Source: UBA6065 sp038063975 (GTDB lineage: Bacteria; Patescibacteriota; Minisyncoccia; Phycocordibacterales; UBA6065). Taken from it: a DNA stretch of 19,064 nucleotides. The notes beneath the pieces were generated by a model. It was not told the origin of the DNA, did not search any database, and was given only the letters and a program-made list of their open reading frames with translations. The stretch covers positions 1 to 19,064 of the forward strand of contig JBBTTY010000005.1 of NCBI GenBank assembly GCA_038063975.1, given 5' to 3'. The position numbers and the translations under genes were made by a program. Shown here piece after piece: positions 5,353-14,394 of the stretch (its first letter is position 1; each line of letters starts with the position of its first letter).

Positions 5353-6642
5353 TTATTCTTTTCTAACTATGTCTTGGGCACCTCTCTTTATATTCCACGT
5401 GCCGGGTGAAGTATCGTGATGCATTGCAATTCCTGGAACACTGGCCAATATGGCATCTCCCATTCTTTGGGCTTCTATGCGTAAAGTTGGATGTACAGTA
5501 TCAGCCGAGCGTAGTTCGGCTATATAAACAGCACTAGGCAGAGAACAAGACATTTTCACAGCCACTCTATATCCCATCGCTGTATAGTATTGTTTTATGA
5601 TTGCTTCTGTTTGCAGATTTGCAATTTTTTGTTCTTGGTTTTTCAAGATTATTTCTGCTTCTTTTCTCAAATCTGGAGTTAATTGTTCCAGATACCATGG
5701 GTGAAAACCGTGCCCGATAGATAATAAAGGCATTTCTTGGATTGAACTTCTCTGTCTCTGTAGATCTCTGTATGAACCAAAATCGAGAAGAAAAGAAAAA
5801 ATAATATCACCATACTGTCTGAATCGGTTATGTAATTCGGCTTTTGCCGGTCTGTCAGTCAACAAGCTCTGATGTTTTTTTAAACCATCTATGTCCAATC
5901 TCACTTGATAGGAGAAGTTTTTAATAGTAGGGTCGTCAAAGTACGTAAATTCACCAACACTTTTCTTTATATATTCTTCTTCAATTGGATATTCCTTGTG
6001 GAGAAAACTAGAAGAATATTTTGTTTGTAGAGATTTCATGATTTCTCGTGCAGTTTCTTTTACTTCTTCTAATGGGTGATTACGCATTTCTTTCAAATGG
6101 TCGTACGCTTGGCGCAAATTAGTGTGCCAACTAGCGTATGTAGTAGCACCTGCCGGCAAAAATCCTCGAGCTATGTCAAAAGCACGGGCCTTTATGGCTT
6201 TCTCATAAATTTTTTCATTCTCGCCAGTTTTTATAGGAAAACGAATTTTGAGTGATGATATTAAAGTTTCTAGCACACGTTTGTAAAATCTCATCCATTC
6301 ATCTTGAATTTCTTTTCCTGCGTCAGTGTCCAACGGATTTTTTACTTCTTGAGCAGTCATATCCAAATATCTAGTTGAAGCTTCCTGACCGTTATATAGA
6401 GGCCAATCCTGAATTGCTTTTGTGACGAGCATAGAAACATTTTCGACAAATATAGATGTGGTTCCACAATCACCGATTGATTTATGTCCATAGCCCACAT
6501 AAAAATTTGCCATGAATTTTTCGGCACCCGATTTTTTTACTTGCTCTATGTGTTCTACTACGCTCTTTGGACTTCTGGAATAGAGGGCCTGAAGCATTGC
6601 ATTTGGCTCTGGTGCCACATCATCAACAATGATTATTTTCAT
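5353..6642 (-). CDS. thyX: FAD-dependent thymidylate synthase-like protein (long form)
   Basis: ThyX methylates dUMP to dTMP with methylene-tetrahydrofolate and FAD/NADPH. This copy has about 429 residues, roughly twice a standard ThyX, and looks like two ThyX-like halves. The first half shows YVGYGHKSIGDCG and QEASTRYLD; the second shows YRDLQRQRSSIQEMP and RSADTVHPTLRIEAQR. The classical RHRxxSxNxxSxR signature is not present in canonical form: RQRSS in the second half is the nearest match. ATG at 6642 is preferred to a 17-codon extension from 6693, because a TACAAT box lies 7 nt upstream and the core begins MKIIIVDD. It is divergent from glyA, with overlapping promoter regions, and convergent with dCMP deaminase. 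From recall this long form occurs in CPR genomes; activity cannot be proved from sequence. Confidence 0.82.
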   Translation of the reverse strand: MKIIIVDDVAPEPNAMLQALYSRSPKSVVEHIEQVKKSGAEKFMANFYVGYGHKSIGDCGTTSIFVENVSMLVTKAIQDWPLYNGQEASTRYLDMTAQEVKNPLDTDAGKEIQDEWMRFYKRVLETLISSLKIRFPIKTGENEKIYEKAIKARAFDIARGFLPAGATTYASWHTNLRQAYDHLKEMRNHPLEEVKETAREIMKSLQTKYSSSFLHKEYPIEEEYIKKSVGEFTYFDDPTIKNFSYQVRLDIDGLKKHQSLLTDRPAKAELHNRFRQYGDIIFSFLLDFGSYRDLQRQRSSIQEMPLLSIGHGFHPWYLEQLTPDLRKEAEIILKNQEQKIANLQTEAIIKQYYTAMGYRVAVKMSCSLPSAVYIAELRSADTVHPTLRIEAQRMGDAILASVPGIAMHHDTSPGTWNIKRGAQDIVRKE

Positions 6643-6649
6643 AACCAAC

Positions 6650-6655
6650 ATTGTA
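6650..6655 (-). promoter_or_regulatory. -10-like box of thyX
   Basis: On the minus strand TACAAT lies 7 nt before the ATG at 6642, fitting a leaderless transcript. The -35 region is poor. The box is 28 bp from the -10-like box of the divergent glyA. Confidence 0.5.
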
Positions 6656-6683
6656 TCGCTCTTTTTTATTTTCCACACTCTGT

Positions 6684-6689
6684 TAAACT
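6684..6689 (+). promoter_or_regulatory. -10-like box of glyA
   Basis: TAAACT lies 6 nt before the glyA ATG. It forms the other half of a compact divergent promoter region with thyX. Confidence 0.4.
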
Positions 6690-6695
6690 TCAAAT

Positions 6696-7871
6696 ATGAA
6701 AGATAAACAAGTAGAAAAACTCATAAAGACGGAAAAGGCAAGGCAAAAAAAAGTTGTGAATTTAATAGCTTCAGAAAACTATGTATCGCAGGATGTTTTA
6801 GATGCTCTTGGTTCAGAATTGACCAACAAGTATGCAGAAGGCTATTCAGGCAAACGATATTACGGTGGTAATACGATTACAGATAAAGTAGAAGATTTAG
6901 CCTCGGAACGTGCGTTAAAGCTTTTTAATCTCAATCCAAACGAATGGCATGTGAATACACAACCTCTCTCGGGTTCGCCTGCAAATCTGGCTGTATATAT
7001 GGCTTTGCTTGAAAAAGGCGACAAAGTGATGGGTATGTCACTAGATCATGGCGGACATCTCACACATGGCCATAAAGTTTCTGTTACGGGAAAATTTTGG
7101 ACTCAAGTGCCTTATGGTGTTTCAAAAAACACAGAAGTTTTAGATTATGACAATTTGAAAGAAATCGCTCTGCGTGAAAAACCAAAAATGATCATAGCTG
7201 GATTTACGGCCTATCCTAGAATAATTGATTGGAAAAAATTCCGCGAGATTGCTGATGCCTGTGGTGCCTATCTCATGGTGGATATGTCTCATATAGCAGG
7301 ACTTGTTGCCGGTCTGGTGTATCCGTCTCCTTTTCCGTATGCCGATATAGTCACAACTACCACACACAAAACTCTGCGTGGTCCCCGTGGCGCTCTGATA
7401 TTTGCAAAAATAGATTCTCGTGAGCTTTACAAGAAAATAGATAGAGCAGTTTTTCCCGGTCTCCAAGGTGGTCCACATATGAATCAAACAGTGGCTATTG
7501 CCGTGGCTCTGAAAGAAGCTGATTCTCCAGCTTTCAAAAAATATGCCAAACAAATTATAAAAAATGCTGAAACTTTAGCGAGAGAACTCCAAAAACTTGG
7601 CTGGAAAATAATTTCAGGCGGTACTGATAGTCACCTCATTTTAGTAGACGTCTGGCTCGATGGCAGAGGAATCGGTGGCAAAGAAGCTAGTGACAAACTA
7701 GAAAAAGCCGGAATTATTGTAAACAAAAACGCCATTCCGTTCGATAGCCGTTCGCCTGTAGATCCTAGTGGTATTCGCCTCGGTACAGCAGCGGAAACTA
7801 CCAGAGGTGCAAAAGAGAGAGACATGGTTACACTGGCAAAAAAAATTGATGCAATCTTGAGATCAAAATAA
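6696..7871 (+). CDS. glyA: Serine hydroxymethyltransferase
   Basis: A cytosolic PLP enzyme that converts serine and tetrahydrofolate to glycine and 5,10-methylene-tetrahydrofolate, the methyl donor for ThyX. Length is 391 residues, slightly under the usual ~415. Family motifs: LIASENYVS, NKYAEGYSGKRYYGG, the PLP-lysine segment TTTTHKTLRGPRG (Schiff-base lysine K225), and FPGLQGGPH. The tmk ATG follows the stop directly with no gap, suggesting translational coupling. It is divergent from thyX, whose reaction consumes its product. Confidence 0.97.
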   Translation: MKDKQVEKLIKTEKARQKKVVNLIASENYVSQDVLDALGSELTNKYAEGYSGKRYYGGNTITDKVEDLASERALKLFNLNPNEWHVNTQPLSGSPANLAVYMALLEKGDKVMGMSLDHGGHLTHGHKVSVTGKFWTQVPYGVSKNTEVLDYDNLKEIALREKPKMIIAGFTAYPRIIDWKKFREIADACGAYLMVDMSHIAGLVAGLVYPSPFPYADIVTTTTHKTLRGPRGALIFAKIDSRELYKKIDRAVFPGLQGGPHMNQTVAIAVALKEADSPAFKKYAKQIIKNAETLARELQKLGWKIISGGTDSHLILVDVWLDGRGIGGKEASDKLEKAGIIVNKNAIPFDSRSPVDPSGIRLGTAAETTRGAKERDMVTLAKKIDAILRSK

Positions 7872-8546
7872 ATGAAACGAGGAAAATTTATAGTGATAGA
7901 TGGCACAGATGGATCTGGTAAGGCAACACAAACAAAGCTTTTGATCGAGCGATTACGTAGAGATGGTAGAAAGGTAATGGAACTAGATTTTCCGCAATAT
8001 GGCAAACCATCAGCTTTTTTTGTAGAAAAATATCTTCGCGGTGAATACGGTGGGGCTGATCAGGTGGGTCCGTATCGTGCTTCTATTTTTTATGCTCTGG
8101 ATAGATATGATAAATCGTTTGAAGTAAAAAAATGGCTTGAAAAGGGTGGAACCGTAGTTTCGAATAGATATGTTTCAGCCAGTATGGGTCATCAAACCGG
8201 TAAAATTAAAGATAAAAAAGAACGAGGTAAATTTTTGTCTTGGCTTTCCAATCTCGAATTCAATATTTTCAATATCCCAAAACCAGATAAAATAATTCTT
8301 TTATACATGCCTCCAGCAATTGGACAGAAACTTGTGGATAAAAAAGGTACCCGCAAATACACGAAAGGTAGAAAACGTGATATTCATGAAGCTGATCTAA
8401 ATCATTTACAAAATGCCGCCGATGCTTATAAATATATAGCCAAAAAATTCAAATGGGATGTTATAGAATGCGCCGAAGATAACAAAGTTTTCTCTCGTGG
8501 AGAGATTCATAAAAAGCTTTGGAAAATAACAAGTGAATTGCTATAA
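7872..8546 (+). CDS. tmk: Thymidylate (dTMP) kinase
   Basis: Phosphorylates dTMP to dTDP. A P-loop near the N-terminus (IDGTDGSGKATQ, Lys17) is followed by the dTMP-kinase segment LDFPQYGKPSA and the DR(Y) region ALDRYDKS with SNRYVSASMGHQ. The 224-residue length is within the family range. It starts immediately after the glyA stop. The end of the gene carries the -10 box of dut: its stop codon TAA (8544-8546) lies inside that TATAAT. It takes the product of ThyX, completing the pathway encoded nearby. Confidence 0.93.
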   Translation: MKRGKFIVIDGTDGSGKATQTKLLIERLRRDGRKVMELDFPQYGKPSAFFVEKYLRGEYGGADQVGPYRASIFYALDRYDKSFEVKKWLEKGGTVVSNRYVSASMGHQTGKIKDKKERGKFLSWLSNLEFNIFNIPKPDKIILLYMPPAIGQKLVDKKGTRKYTKGRKRDIHEADLNHLQNAADAYKYIAKKFKWDVIECAEDNKVFSRGEIHKKLWKITSELL

Positions 8547-8547
8547 T
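8519..8547 (+). promoter_or_regulatory. Promoter of dut within the end of tmk
   Basis: TTGGAA (8519-8524), a 17-bp spacer and TATAAT (8542-8547). The -10 box ends 6 nt before the ATG at 8554, another leaderless-type arrangement. Confidence 0.6.
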
Positions 8548-8553
8548 TTATCT

Positions 8554-8988
8554 ATGAAAAAAACTCTCAAAATCGTCCGCATGTCAGATGCGGTGCCCAC
8601 GCCGAAATACGATCTCGCAGGGGATGCAGGATTTGGTCTCTATGTAAACGAACGATTGACAGTCAATCCCATGGAACGCGCTTCCATAAATACAGGATTT
8701 AAAATGGAAATTCCGAAAGGCTGTGTCGGAATCATATATGAGAGAAGTGGACTTTCTTTCAAACACGGCATTATCACTTATGGAAACGTCATCGATTCCG
8801 GATACAGAGGAGAGGTTCATGTCGGTGTTTTCAATCTCGGCAAAGAACCGTATACATTCGAGCCGGGACACAAAGTGGCACAAATGGTCATTCATTCGTA
8901 TGAAGAAGTTGAACTGAAAGAAGTGGAAGAGGGTAAACTTTCAACATCAGATAGAGGGGAGAGAGGATTTGGCAGTACGGGGAAATGA
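8554..8988 (+). CDS. dut: dUTP diphosphatase (dUTPase)
   Basis: Hydrolyses dUTP to dUMP and pyrophosphate, which keeps uracil out of DNA and feeds ThyX. At 144 residues it has normal trimeric dUTPase length. Motifs in order: motif 1 AGDAGFGLYV, motif 2 YERSGLSFKHGI, motif 3 GNVIDSGYRGE with the catalytic Asp, motif 4 GHKVAQMVI, motif 5 DRGERGFGSTGK. Motif 1 normally reads Gly-x-Asp-Leu; here the Asp is Gly (GGT where GAT would give Asp). ATG at 8554 is chosen over an in-frame ATG at 8533 inside tmk, because TATAAT lies 6 nt upstream and the family begins there. The stop is TGA. Confidence 0.93.
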   Translation: MKKTLKIVRMSDAVPTPKYDLAGDAGFGLYVNERLTVNPMERASINTGFKMEIPKGCVGIIYERSGLSFKHGIITYGNVIDSGYRGEVHVGVFNLGKEPYTFEPGHKVAQMVIHSYEEVELKEVEEGKLSTSDRGERGFGSTGK

Positions 8989-8996
8989 GATACAAT
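8969..8996 (+). promoter_or_regulatory. Promoter of argS
   Basis: TTGGCA (8969-8974), a 16-bp spacer and TACAAT (8991-8996), at the end of dut. The expected leader to the ATG at 9023 is about 20 nt, so this gene is not leaderless. Confidence 0.5.
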
Positions 8997-9000
8997 AAAT

Positions 9001-9017
9001 AGGCCTTTATTTAGGCC
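9001..9017 (+). other. Small hairpin in the argS leader
   Basis: GGCCT (9002-9006) pairs with AGGCC (9013-9017) around a 6-nt T-rich loop, ending 5 nt before the argS ATG. It would lie at or next to the ribosome entry site. Confidence 0.35.
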
Positions 9018-9022
9018 ATAAT

Positions 9023-10765
9023 ATGGACATACAGTTACAGATCAAGATAGCAATTAAAGAAACATTAAAAACTTTTAACCTCTCCGTTTTGGATGTGGTT
9101 TTGGAACGTCCAGCAGACAATTCTCATGGAGATTTTGCTACAAATGCGGCTCTGGCTTTGGCAAAACAGACGAAATCAAATCCGCATGATTTAGCGGAAA
9201 AAATCGTGGAAGTTTTGCGTGGACAAAAAATTAAATTTGTCGAAAAAATAGAAATCGCCGGGCCCGGTTTCATAAATTTTTTTCTTTCCTCGGTATATTT
9301 TTCGAAAGAGCTTGAAACGGTTCTCAAAAGAAAAGAATTGTATGGCAATTCAAACGAATGGCGGGGGAGACGTGTGCTCATTGAATATACGGACCCAAAT
9401 CCCTTCAAGGAATTTCATATAGGCCACCTCATGTCAAACGCCATAGGTGAATCTATCTCGCGATTGATCGCTTCTCAGGGGGCAAAAGTTCGTCGCATGT
9501 GTTATCAGGGCGATTTCGGCATGCATGTGGCCAAAACCATGTGGGCTCTATTGAAAAATCAGGCAGTTATGCCAAGCCGTCGCGCGCCACTCGCAGAGAG
9601 AATTGCTTTTTTGGGCAAAATGTATGCCGATGGAGCAAAAGCTTTTGAAGAAAATCAGGAAGCCAAGACGGAAATAGAAGCGCTCAACAAAAAAATATTC
9701 GAGGGCAAGGAGCGCAAACTGATGAAGCTTTACAAACTCGGCCGAAAGTGGAGTCTGATGCATTTTGAAGAACTCTATAAAAAACTCGGTACCAGATTCG
9801 ATTATTATTATCTCGAGAGTGAAGTGGCTCACGATGGTGTCGCCCTTGTCACGGAATTTTTGGAAAAAGGCGTGTTTGAGCATAGTCTGGGAGCTGTGGT
9901 TTTCAGAGGCGAAAAATATGATCCAAAACTCCATACTCGTGTATTCATAAATTCCCAAGGAATTCCGACATATGAAGCAAAAGAATTGGGTCTGAATATG
10001 AAAAAATGGAAAAAAGTCAGACCAGATCGGTCAATTGTCATAACCGGCAATGAACAGACTGATTATTTCAAAGTCGTATTGAAAGCACTTGAATTGATCG
10101 AGCCAGAAATAACCAAAGTAACCGAGCATATTTCTCACGGCACACTCCGTTTTGCTCTAGGCAAAATGTCTTCTCGAAAAGGTAATGTTATTACAGGTGA
10201 ATCTCTCTTGGGGGATGTGGAAAAACTGGCTTTAGAAAAATTGACGGATCGAGATATGGATGTGAAGAAAAAGAAAGAAGTAGCAGAAATTATCACTATC
10301 GCTGCTATTAAATATTCAATTCTCAAACAAGTGGCGTCAAACGATATCATCTATGACTTTGAAAAGTCTATTTCATTTGAAGGTGATTCCGGTCCATATC
10401 TCCTCTATACCGCCGTGCGCGCCAATTCAGTCCTGGAAAAAGCAAAAAAAGAAAAAGTAAAACCAAAAATAAATAATGGCCTGAAAACAGAAGTAGAAGC
10501 AGAAAAAACCAGACATATTCTCGAAAGATTTGTTTCTCGTTTTCCCGAAGTGGTATCACACGCGGCTGGCGAAAAATCACCACATTTTGTGGCGACATAT
10601 CTGGTGGCGCTCTCATCTCTCTTTAATACTTGGTATGCAAACACGCAGATTGTGAAAAAGAACGATGCACAATCGCCCCATAAAGTTGCCCTCACATCAG
10701 CTGTCCGAATAGTTCTAGGAAACGGTCTCCGATTGCTTGGCATAAAAGTGCCAGAGAGAATGTAA
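9023..10765 (+). CDS. argS: Arginyl-tRNA synthetase
   Basis: Class Ia synthetase that charges tRNA-Arg. The 580-residue length is typical. The N-terminal additional domain (about residues 1-90) contains NSHGDFATNAA. The catalytic core has the ArgRS signature DPNPFKEFHIGHLMSN, with HIGH. The KMSKS-equivalent segment GKMSSRKGNVITG and the C-terminal DALR anticodon-binding region (from about residue 455) follow. It is preceded by a promoter and a short hairpin leader and followed by ileS after about 50 bp. Codon use is like the neighbours and there are no anomalies. Confidence 0.97.
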   Translation: MDIQLQIKIAIKETLKTFNLSVLDVVLERPADNSHGDFATNAALALAKQTKSNPHDLAEKIVEVLRGQKIKFVEKIEIAGPGFINFFLSSVYFSKELETVLKRKELYGNSNEWRGRRVLIEYTDPNPFKEFHIGHLMSNAIGESISRLIASQGAKVRRMCYQGDFGMHVAKTMWALLKNQAVMPSRRAPLAERIAFLGKMYADGAKAFEENQEAKTEIEALNKKIFEGKERKLMKLYKLGRKWSLMHFEELYKKLGTRFDYYYLESEVAHDGVALVTEFLEKGVFEHSLGAVVFRGEKYDPKLHTRVFINSQGIPTYEAKELGLNMKKWKKVRPDRSIVITGNEQTDYFKVVLKALELIEPEITKVTEHISHGTLRFALGKMSSRKGNVITGESLLGDVEKLALEKLTDRDMDVKKKKEVAEIITIAAIKYSILKQVASNDIIYDFEKSISFEGDSGPYLLYTAVRANSVLEKAKKEKVKPKINNGLKTEVEAEKTRHILERFVSRFPEVVSHAAGEKSPHFVATYLVALSSLFNTWYANTQIVKKNDAQSPHKVALTSAVRIVLGNGLRLLGIKVPERM

Positions 10766-10814
10766 AAAAATATTTTCTTTCAAAAAATCAGAAAAATTGC
10801 TAGTCTATAGCAAT

Positions 10815-13800
10815 ATGACCGAAGATTTCAAACCCAATTTCAAACCCAAAAAACACAAACTGGCAGAAAGTGAGGAGAAAATACTCGAATTCTGGAAAAA
10901 ACAGGAGATTTTCAAAAAAACCCTAGAAAAGAAAAGTCCAAAAGGCGAGTTTGTTTTCTATGAAGGTCCACCAACTGCAAATGGTCGTCCACATATAGGT
11001 CATATTGTTCCACGTGCTTTCAAAGACGCAATTCCACGCTACAAAACTATGCAGGGCTATCATGTCCGCAGAAAAGGAGGTTGGGATACTCATGGATTGC
11101 CGGTAGAACTGGAAGTCGAAAAACAGCATGGTTTCAAATCAAAAAAAGATATCGAGGCGTATGGCGTAGCCAAGTTCAATCAGGAATGCAAAGAGAATGT
11201 TTGGAAATACGTTGATGAATGGGAAAAATTCACCGATCGCATCGGATATTGGGTGGATCAGGAAAATCCATACATCACCTATCAAAACTCATATATAGAA
11301 TCGATTTGGTGGATCATAAAACAAATAAGTGACAAAAAACTTCTCTACAAAGATTACAGAGTGGTTCCTTGGTGCCCTCGTTGTGGCACGGCTCTGTCTT
11401 CTCATGAGCTTGCGCAGGGGTATGAAAACGTGAAAGATTTAGCGATAACTGTGAAGTTTAAAGTTAAGGGGCATGATAATACATACTTTCTTGCATGGAC
11501 AACAACTCCATGGACTCTACCTGGGAACATAGCTCTCGCAGTCGGTGAAGATGTTGCTTATGTAAAAATTAAAAAGATTGTCATTAAAAATAAGTATTTT
11601 GGTGTCAAAGAATCACCCACCGCAACGACAGCTATAGACGAATATTACATTTTGGCGAAGGATCTCCTTCCAAAAGTTTTTCCAAATGATAAATATACAA
11701 TTGTCATGGAAACGAAAGGTCATAAGCTCATCGGCCTGTCGTATGAACCTCTATACAACTTTCTTACTGATATCTTGTCGTCAAACGAGAGAACAAAACT
11801 TGAAAAAGCGTTCAAAGTTTACGCTGCGGATTTTGTGACGACGGTAGATGGTACAGGCATTGTGCATATAGCGCCCATGTATGGCATAGATGATTTCAAT
11901 CTCGGCAGCAAATCAGGTTTGCCAAAACATCATTTAGTGAGCGATTCGGGTCATTTCATGGAATATACAGGATTTTTGGCTGGGCGATTTGTAAAGGACG
12001 GGGAAACGTCGGTGGAGATCATAAAAGATTTGGCACATCGCGAACTTCTCTTCAAAAAGGACAAACACGAGCATTCGTATCCTCATTGTTGGCGCTGTAA
12101 AACGCCTCTCATATATTTTGCCCGCGATTCCTGGTATATCCGCGTGTCCGAGCTCCGAAACAAGCTCATAAAAGAAAACAAAAAAATCAATTGGGAGCCA
12201 GAGCATATAGGTGAAGGCCGATTCGGTGAGTGGTTACAAGACGTAAAAGATTGGGCGATATCTCGCGAGAGATATTGGGGTACTCCTTTACCTATCTGGC
12301 AGACGGCAAACGGCAGAGAAACGCTCGTTGTCGATTCTATAGAAAATCTGCGAAAACGAGCAGTAAATGCCGGTAATCGCTATTTCATCATGCGTCATGG
12401 AGGCACAAAATGTAATAAAAATGAAATTGTGAGCTTCAAACACGAATCATCCGATCACATAACAGAAGAAGGAAAACGACAGATAAAAAAATCAACAGAA
12501 TCTCTCCGAAGAAAAAAAATAGACATCATTATTTCTTCGCCTTTTGTGCGGACTATGGAGACGGCATGCCAAGTCGCTCAAATTTTGGGTATTCCAGAGT
12601 CAGAAATCATTGCCGACGGGAGGATAAAAGAAATCAATCCGGGAAATTTCGATGGTAGAGATTGGAATGAATACCACAGAGCTATGTATGCCAGTGGCCC
12701 CAACTGGTTTGAGAGTACCATGCCTTCTGGTGAATCTCTCAAAGACATTCAAAAGAGGGTAGGAAGCTTTCTCTATGAAATTGAAGAGAAGTATAAAGGC
12801 AAAAATATTCTGATTGTTACTCATGGTGGTCCGGCTTGGATTTTCCATGTCGTTGCCGGTCTATATATGCCGGAAAACAAAAAATATGAAGTGCCGGGTA
12901 CGCATATTTTCGTAAACGACTTTCGGCGTTTCAATAATGCGGAAATTCGCGAGCTTCCTTTTTCTCCTTTGCCTCATGATTGCGATTTCTCCATCGATCT
13001 GCACAAGCCGTACATAGACAATATTGTCCTATTGAGTGATTCAGGCGAGAGAATGAATCGCATCAGAGAAGTCATGGATGTCTGGTTCGATTCTGGCGCC
13101 ATGCCTTTTGCTCAGGATCACTATCCTTTTGAGAATAAAAAATTCCTGGACAAAACCGGTTTTCCTGCTGACTTCATTTCGGAAGCTATAGATCAAACGC
13201 GCGGTTGGTTTTACACTCTCCATGCCGTCGGTGTGCTTTTGGGCAAAGGCAGAGCATACAAAAATGTTATTTGTTTAGGCCATATTTTGGACAAGGAAGG
13301 CAAAAAAATGTCCAAATCTGTAGGTAATGTGGTAAATCCCTGGGAAATGATAGATAGATATAGCGTTGATGCTCTGCGTTTTTGGATGTATTCGGTCAAT
13401 CAATCGGGCGATTCAAAAAATTTTGATGAAAAAACCGTGGACGAAATCGTAAAACGTTTCTTTAATATACTCTCAAATGTGTACAGCTTTTATGAGCTTT
13501 ATGCAGACAAAAATCAGCATGAGAGAGTTGAAACGGAAGCAAACATACCAGAATCAAAAAATATTCTGGACAAATGGATACTTTCTCGCTTGGCGGAATT
13601 GACAGAACTCGTGACAAACAAACTAGATAACTATAAACTGCTCGAACCGACGCGAACTATTCGAGAGTTTGTGAGCGATCTCTCGACGTGGTACTTGCGC
13701 CGATCACGTGATCGTTTCAAGTCTGATGATATAAATGACAAAACCGCAGCTTTGTGCACTACTCGCTATGTCCTCCTGACCATTTCAAAGCTTTTGGCGC

Positions 13801-14393
13801 CATTTACACCTTTTTATGCCGAAGATTTATTCAGTAAAGTAAAAAGCCAGACTGATCTGGAGAGCGTACACCTATCCCTATGGCCGAAAGCGGGAAAAAT
13901 AAATAAAAAATTACTTGGAGACATGCAGGAAACACGCAGACTGGTAACTCTCGGTCTCGAACAGAGATCAAAAGCAAATATAAAAGTTCGCCAACCTCTC
14001 TCGAGCGCGAAAATAAAGATAGCCAAAGTAAAACTCGGCACAGAATCTATCGGACTAATAAAAGACGAATTGAACGTCAAAGAAATTTCTTATGCTGATA
14101 TAAAAAACGATATTGAAATAGATATAAATATAACAGAACAACTCCGCAGGGAGGGCATCGCTCGCGATCTCATCCGTTCAATTCAGGAACTTCGTAAAAC
14201 TGAAGGTCTCACCGTAGGGGACAAGGTCGTCTTGCTTTTGGATTCCGATGAAAAAGCCAAAGAGCTGGTTCATGCATATTTACGTGATATAAAGAAAATA
14301 ACCCTCGTTACAGGAATTGAATATGTTCACCTGCCTCATGTGGCAGAGCTTGTTATAGAAGAATACAGATTCAAAATAGAATTCAAGAGATAA
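10815..14393 (+). CDS. ileS: Isoleucyl-tRNA synthetase with inserted histidine phosphatase domain
   Basis: Class Ia synthetase charging tRNA-Ile, with a eukaryotic-like (IleS2-type) N-terminus. Landmarks: HIGH at residues 60-63, CP1 editing domain with GTGIVHIAPMYGIDD, WGTPLPIW 488-495, DVWFDSG 755-761, KMSKS 831-835, then the anticodon-binding helices. At 1192 residues it is about 150 longer than usual. The excess lies between WGTPLPIW and DVWFDSG, where about residues 515-710 form a histidine phosphatase domain: FIMRHGGTKCN (H528), SSPFVRTMETA, IKEINPGNFDG, THGG (H670). All usual catalytic residues are kept. The frame is continuous through both junctions. ATG 10815 is preferred to TTG 10797, as the family starts there. 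recO follows after 1 bp. Confidence 0.95.
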   Translation: MTEDFKPNFKPKKHKLAESEEKILEFWKKQEIFKKTLEKKSPKGEFVFYEGPPTANGRPHIGHIVPRAFKDAIPRYKTMQGYHVRRKGGWDTHGLPVELEVEKQHGFKSKKDIEAYGVAKFNQECKENVWKYVDEWEKFTDRIGYWVDQENPYITYQNSYIESIWWIIKQISDKKLLYKDYRVVPWCPRCGTALSSHELAQGYENVKDLAITVKFKVKGHDNTYFLAWTTTPWTLPGNIALAVGEDVAYVKIKKIVIKNKYFGVKESPTATTAIDEYYILAKDLLPKVFPNDKYTIVMETKGHKLIGLSYEPLYNFLTDILSSNERTKLEKAFKVYAADFVTTVDGTGIVHIAPMYGIDDFNLGSKSGLPKHHLVSDSGHFMEYTGFLAGRFVKDGETSVEIIKDLAHRELLFKKDKHEHSYPHCWRCKTPLIYFARDSWYIRVSELRNKLIKENKKINWEPEHIGEGRFGEWLQDVKDWAISRERYWGTPLPIWQTANGRETLVVDSIENLRKRAVNAGNRYFIMRHGGTKCNKNEIVSFKHESSDHITEEGKRQIKKSTESLRRKKIDIIISSPFVRTMETACQVAQILGIPESEIIADGRIKEINPGNFDGRDWNEYHRAMYASGPNWFESTMPSGESLKDIQKRVGSFLYEIEEKYKGKNILIVTHGGPAWIFHVVAGLYMPENKKYEVPGTHIFVNDFRRFNNAEIRELPFSPLPHDCDFSIDLHKPYIDNIVLLSDSGERMNRIREVMDVWFDSGAMPFAQDHYPFENKKFLDKTGFPADFISEAIDQTRGWFYTLHAVGVLLGKGRAYKNVICLGHILDKEGKKMSKSVGNVVNPWEMIDRYSVDALRFWMYSVNQSGDSKNFDEKTVDEIVKRFFNILSNVYSFYELYADKNQHERVETEANIPESKNILDKWILSRLAELTELVTNKLDNYKLLEPTRTIREFVSDLSTWYLRRSRDRFKSDDINDKTAALCTTRYVLLTISKLLAPFTPFYAEDLFSKVKSQTDLESVHLSLWPKAGKINKKLLGDMQETRRLVTLGLEQRSKANIKVRQPLSSAKIKIAKVKLGTESIGLIKDELNVKEISYADIKNDIEIDINITEQLRREGIARDLIRSIQELRKTEGLTVGDKVVLLLDSDEKAKELVHAYLRDIKKITLVTGIEYVHLPHVAELVIEEYRFKIEFKR

Positions 14394-14394
14394 T

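Noticed and set aside
6643..6693. 17-codon upstream extension of thyX
   Set aside because: It would overlap its own -10 box and the glyA promoter region, and the family core begins at MKIIIVDD.
10797..10814. TTG start for ileS six codons upstream
   Set aside because: The ATG at 10815 matches the family start, and the upstream codons overlap -10-like sequence.
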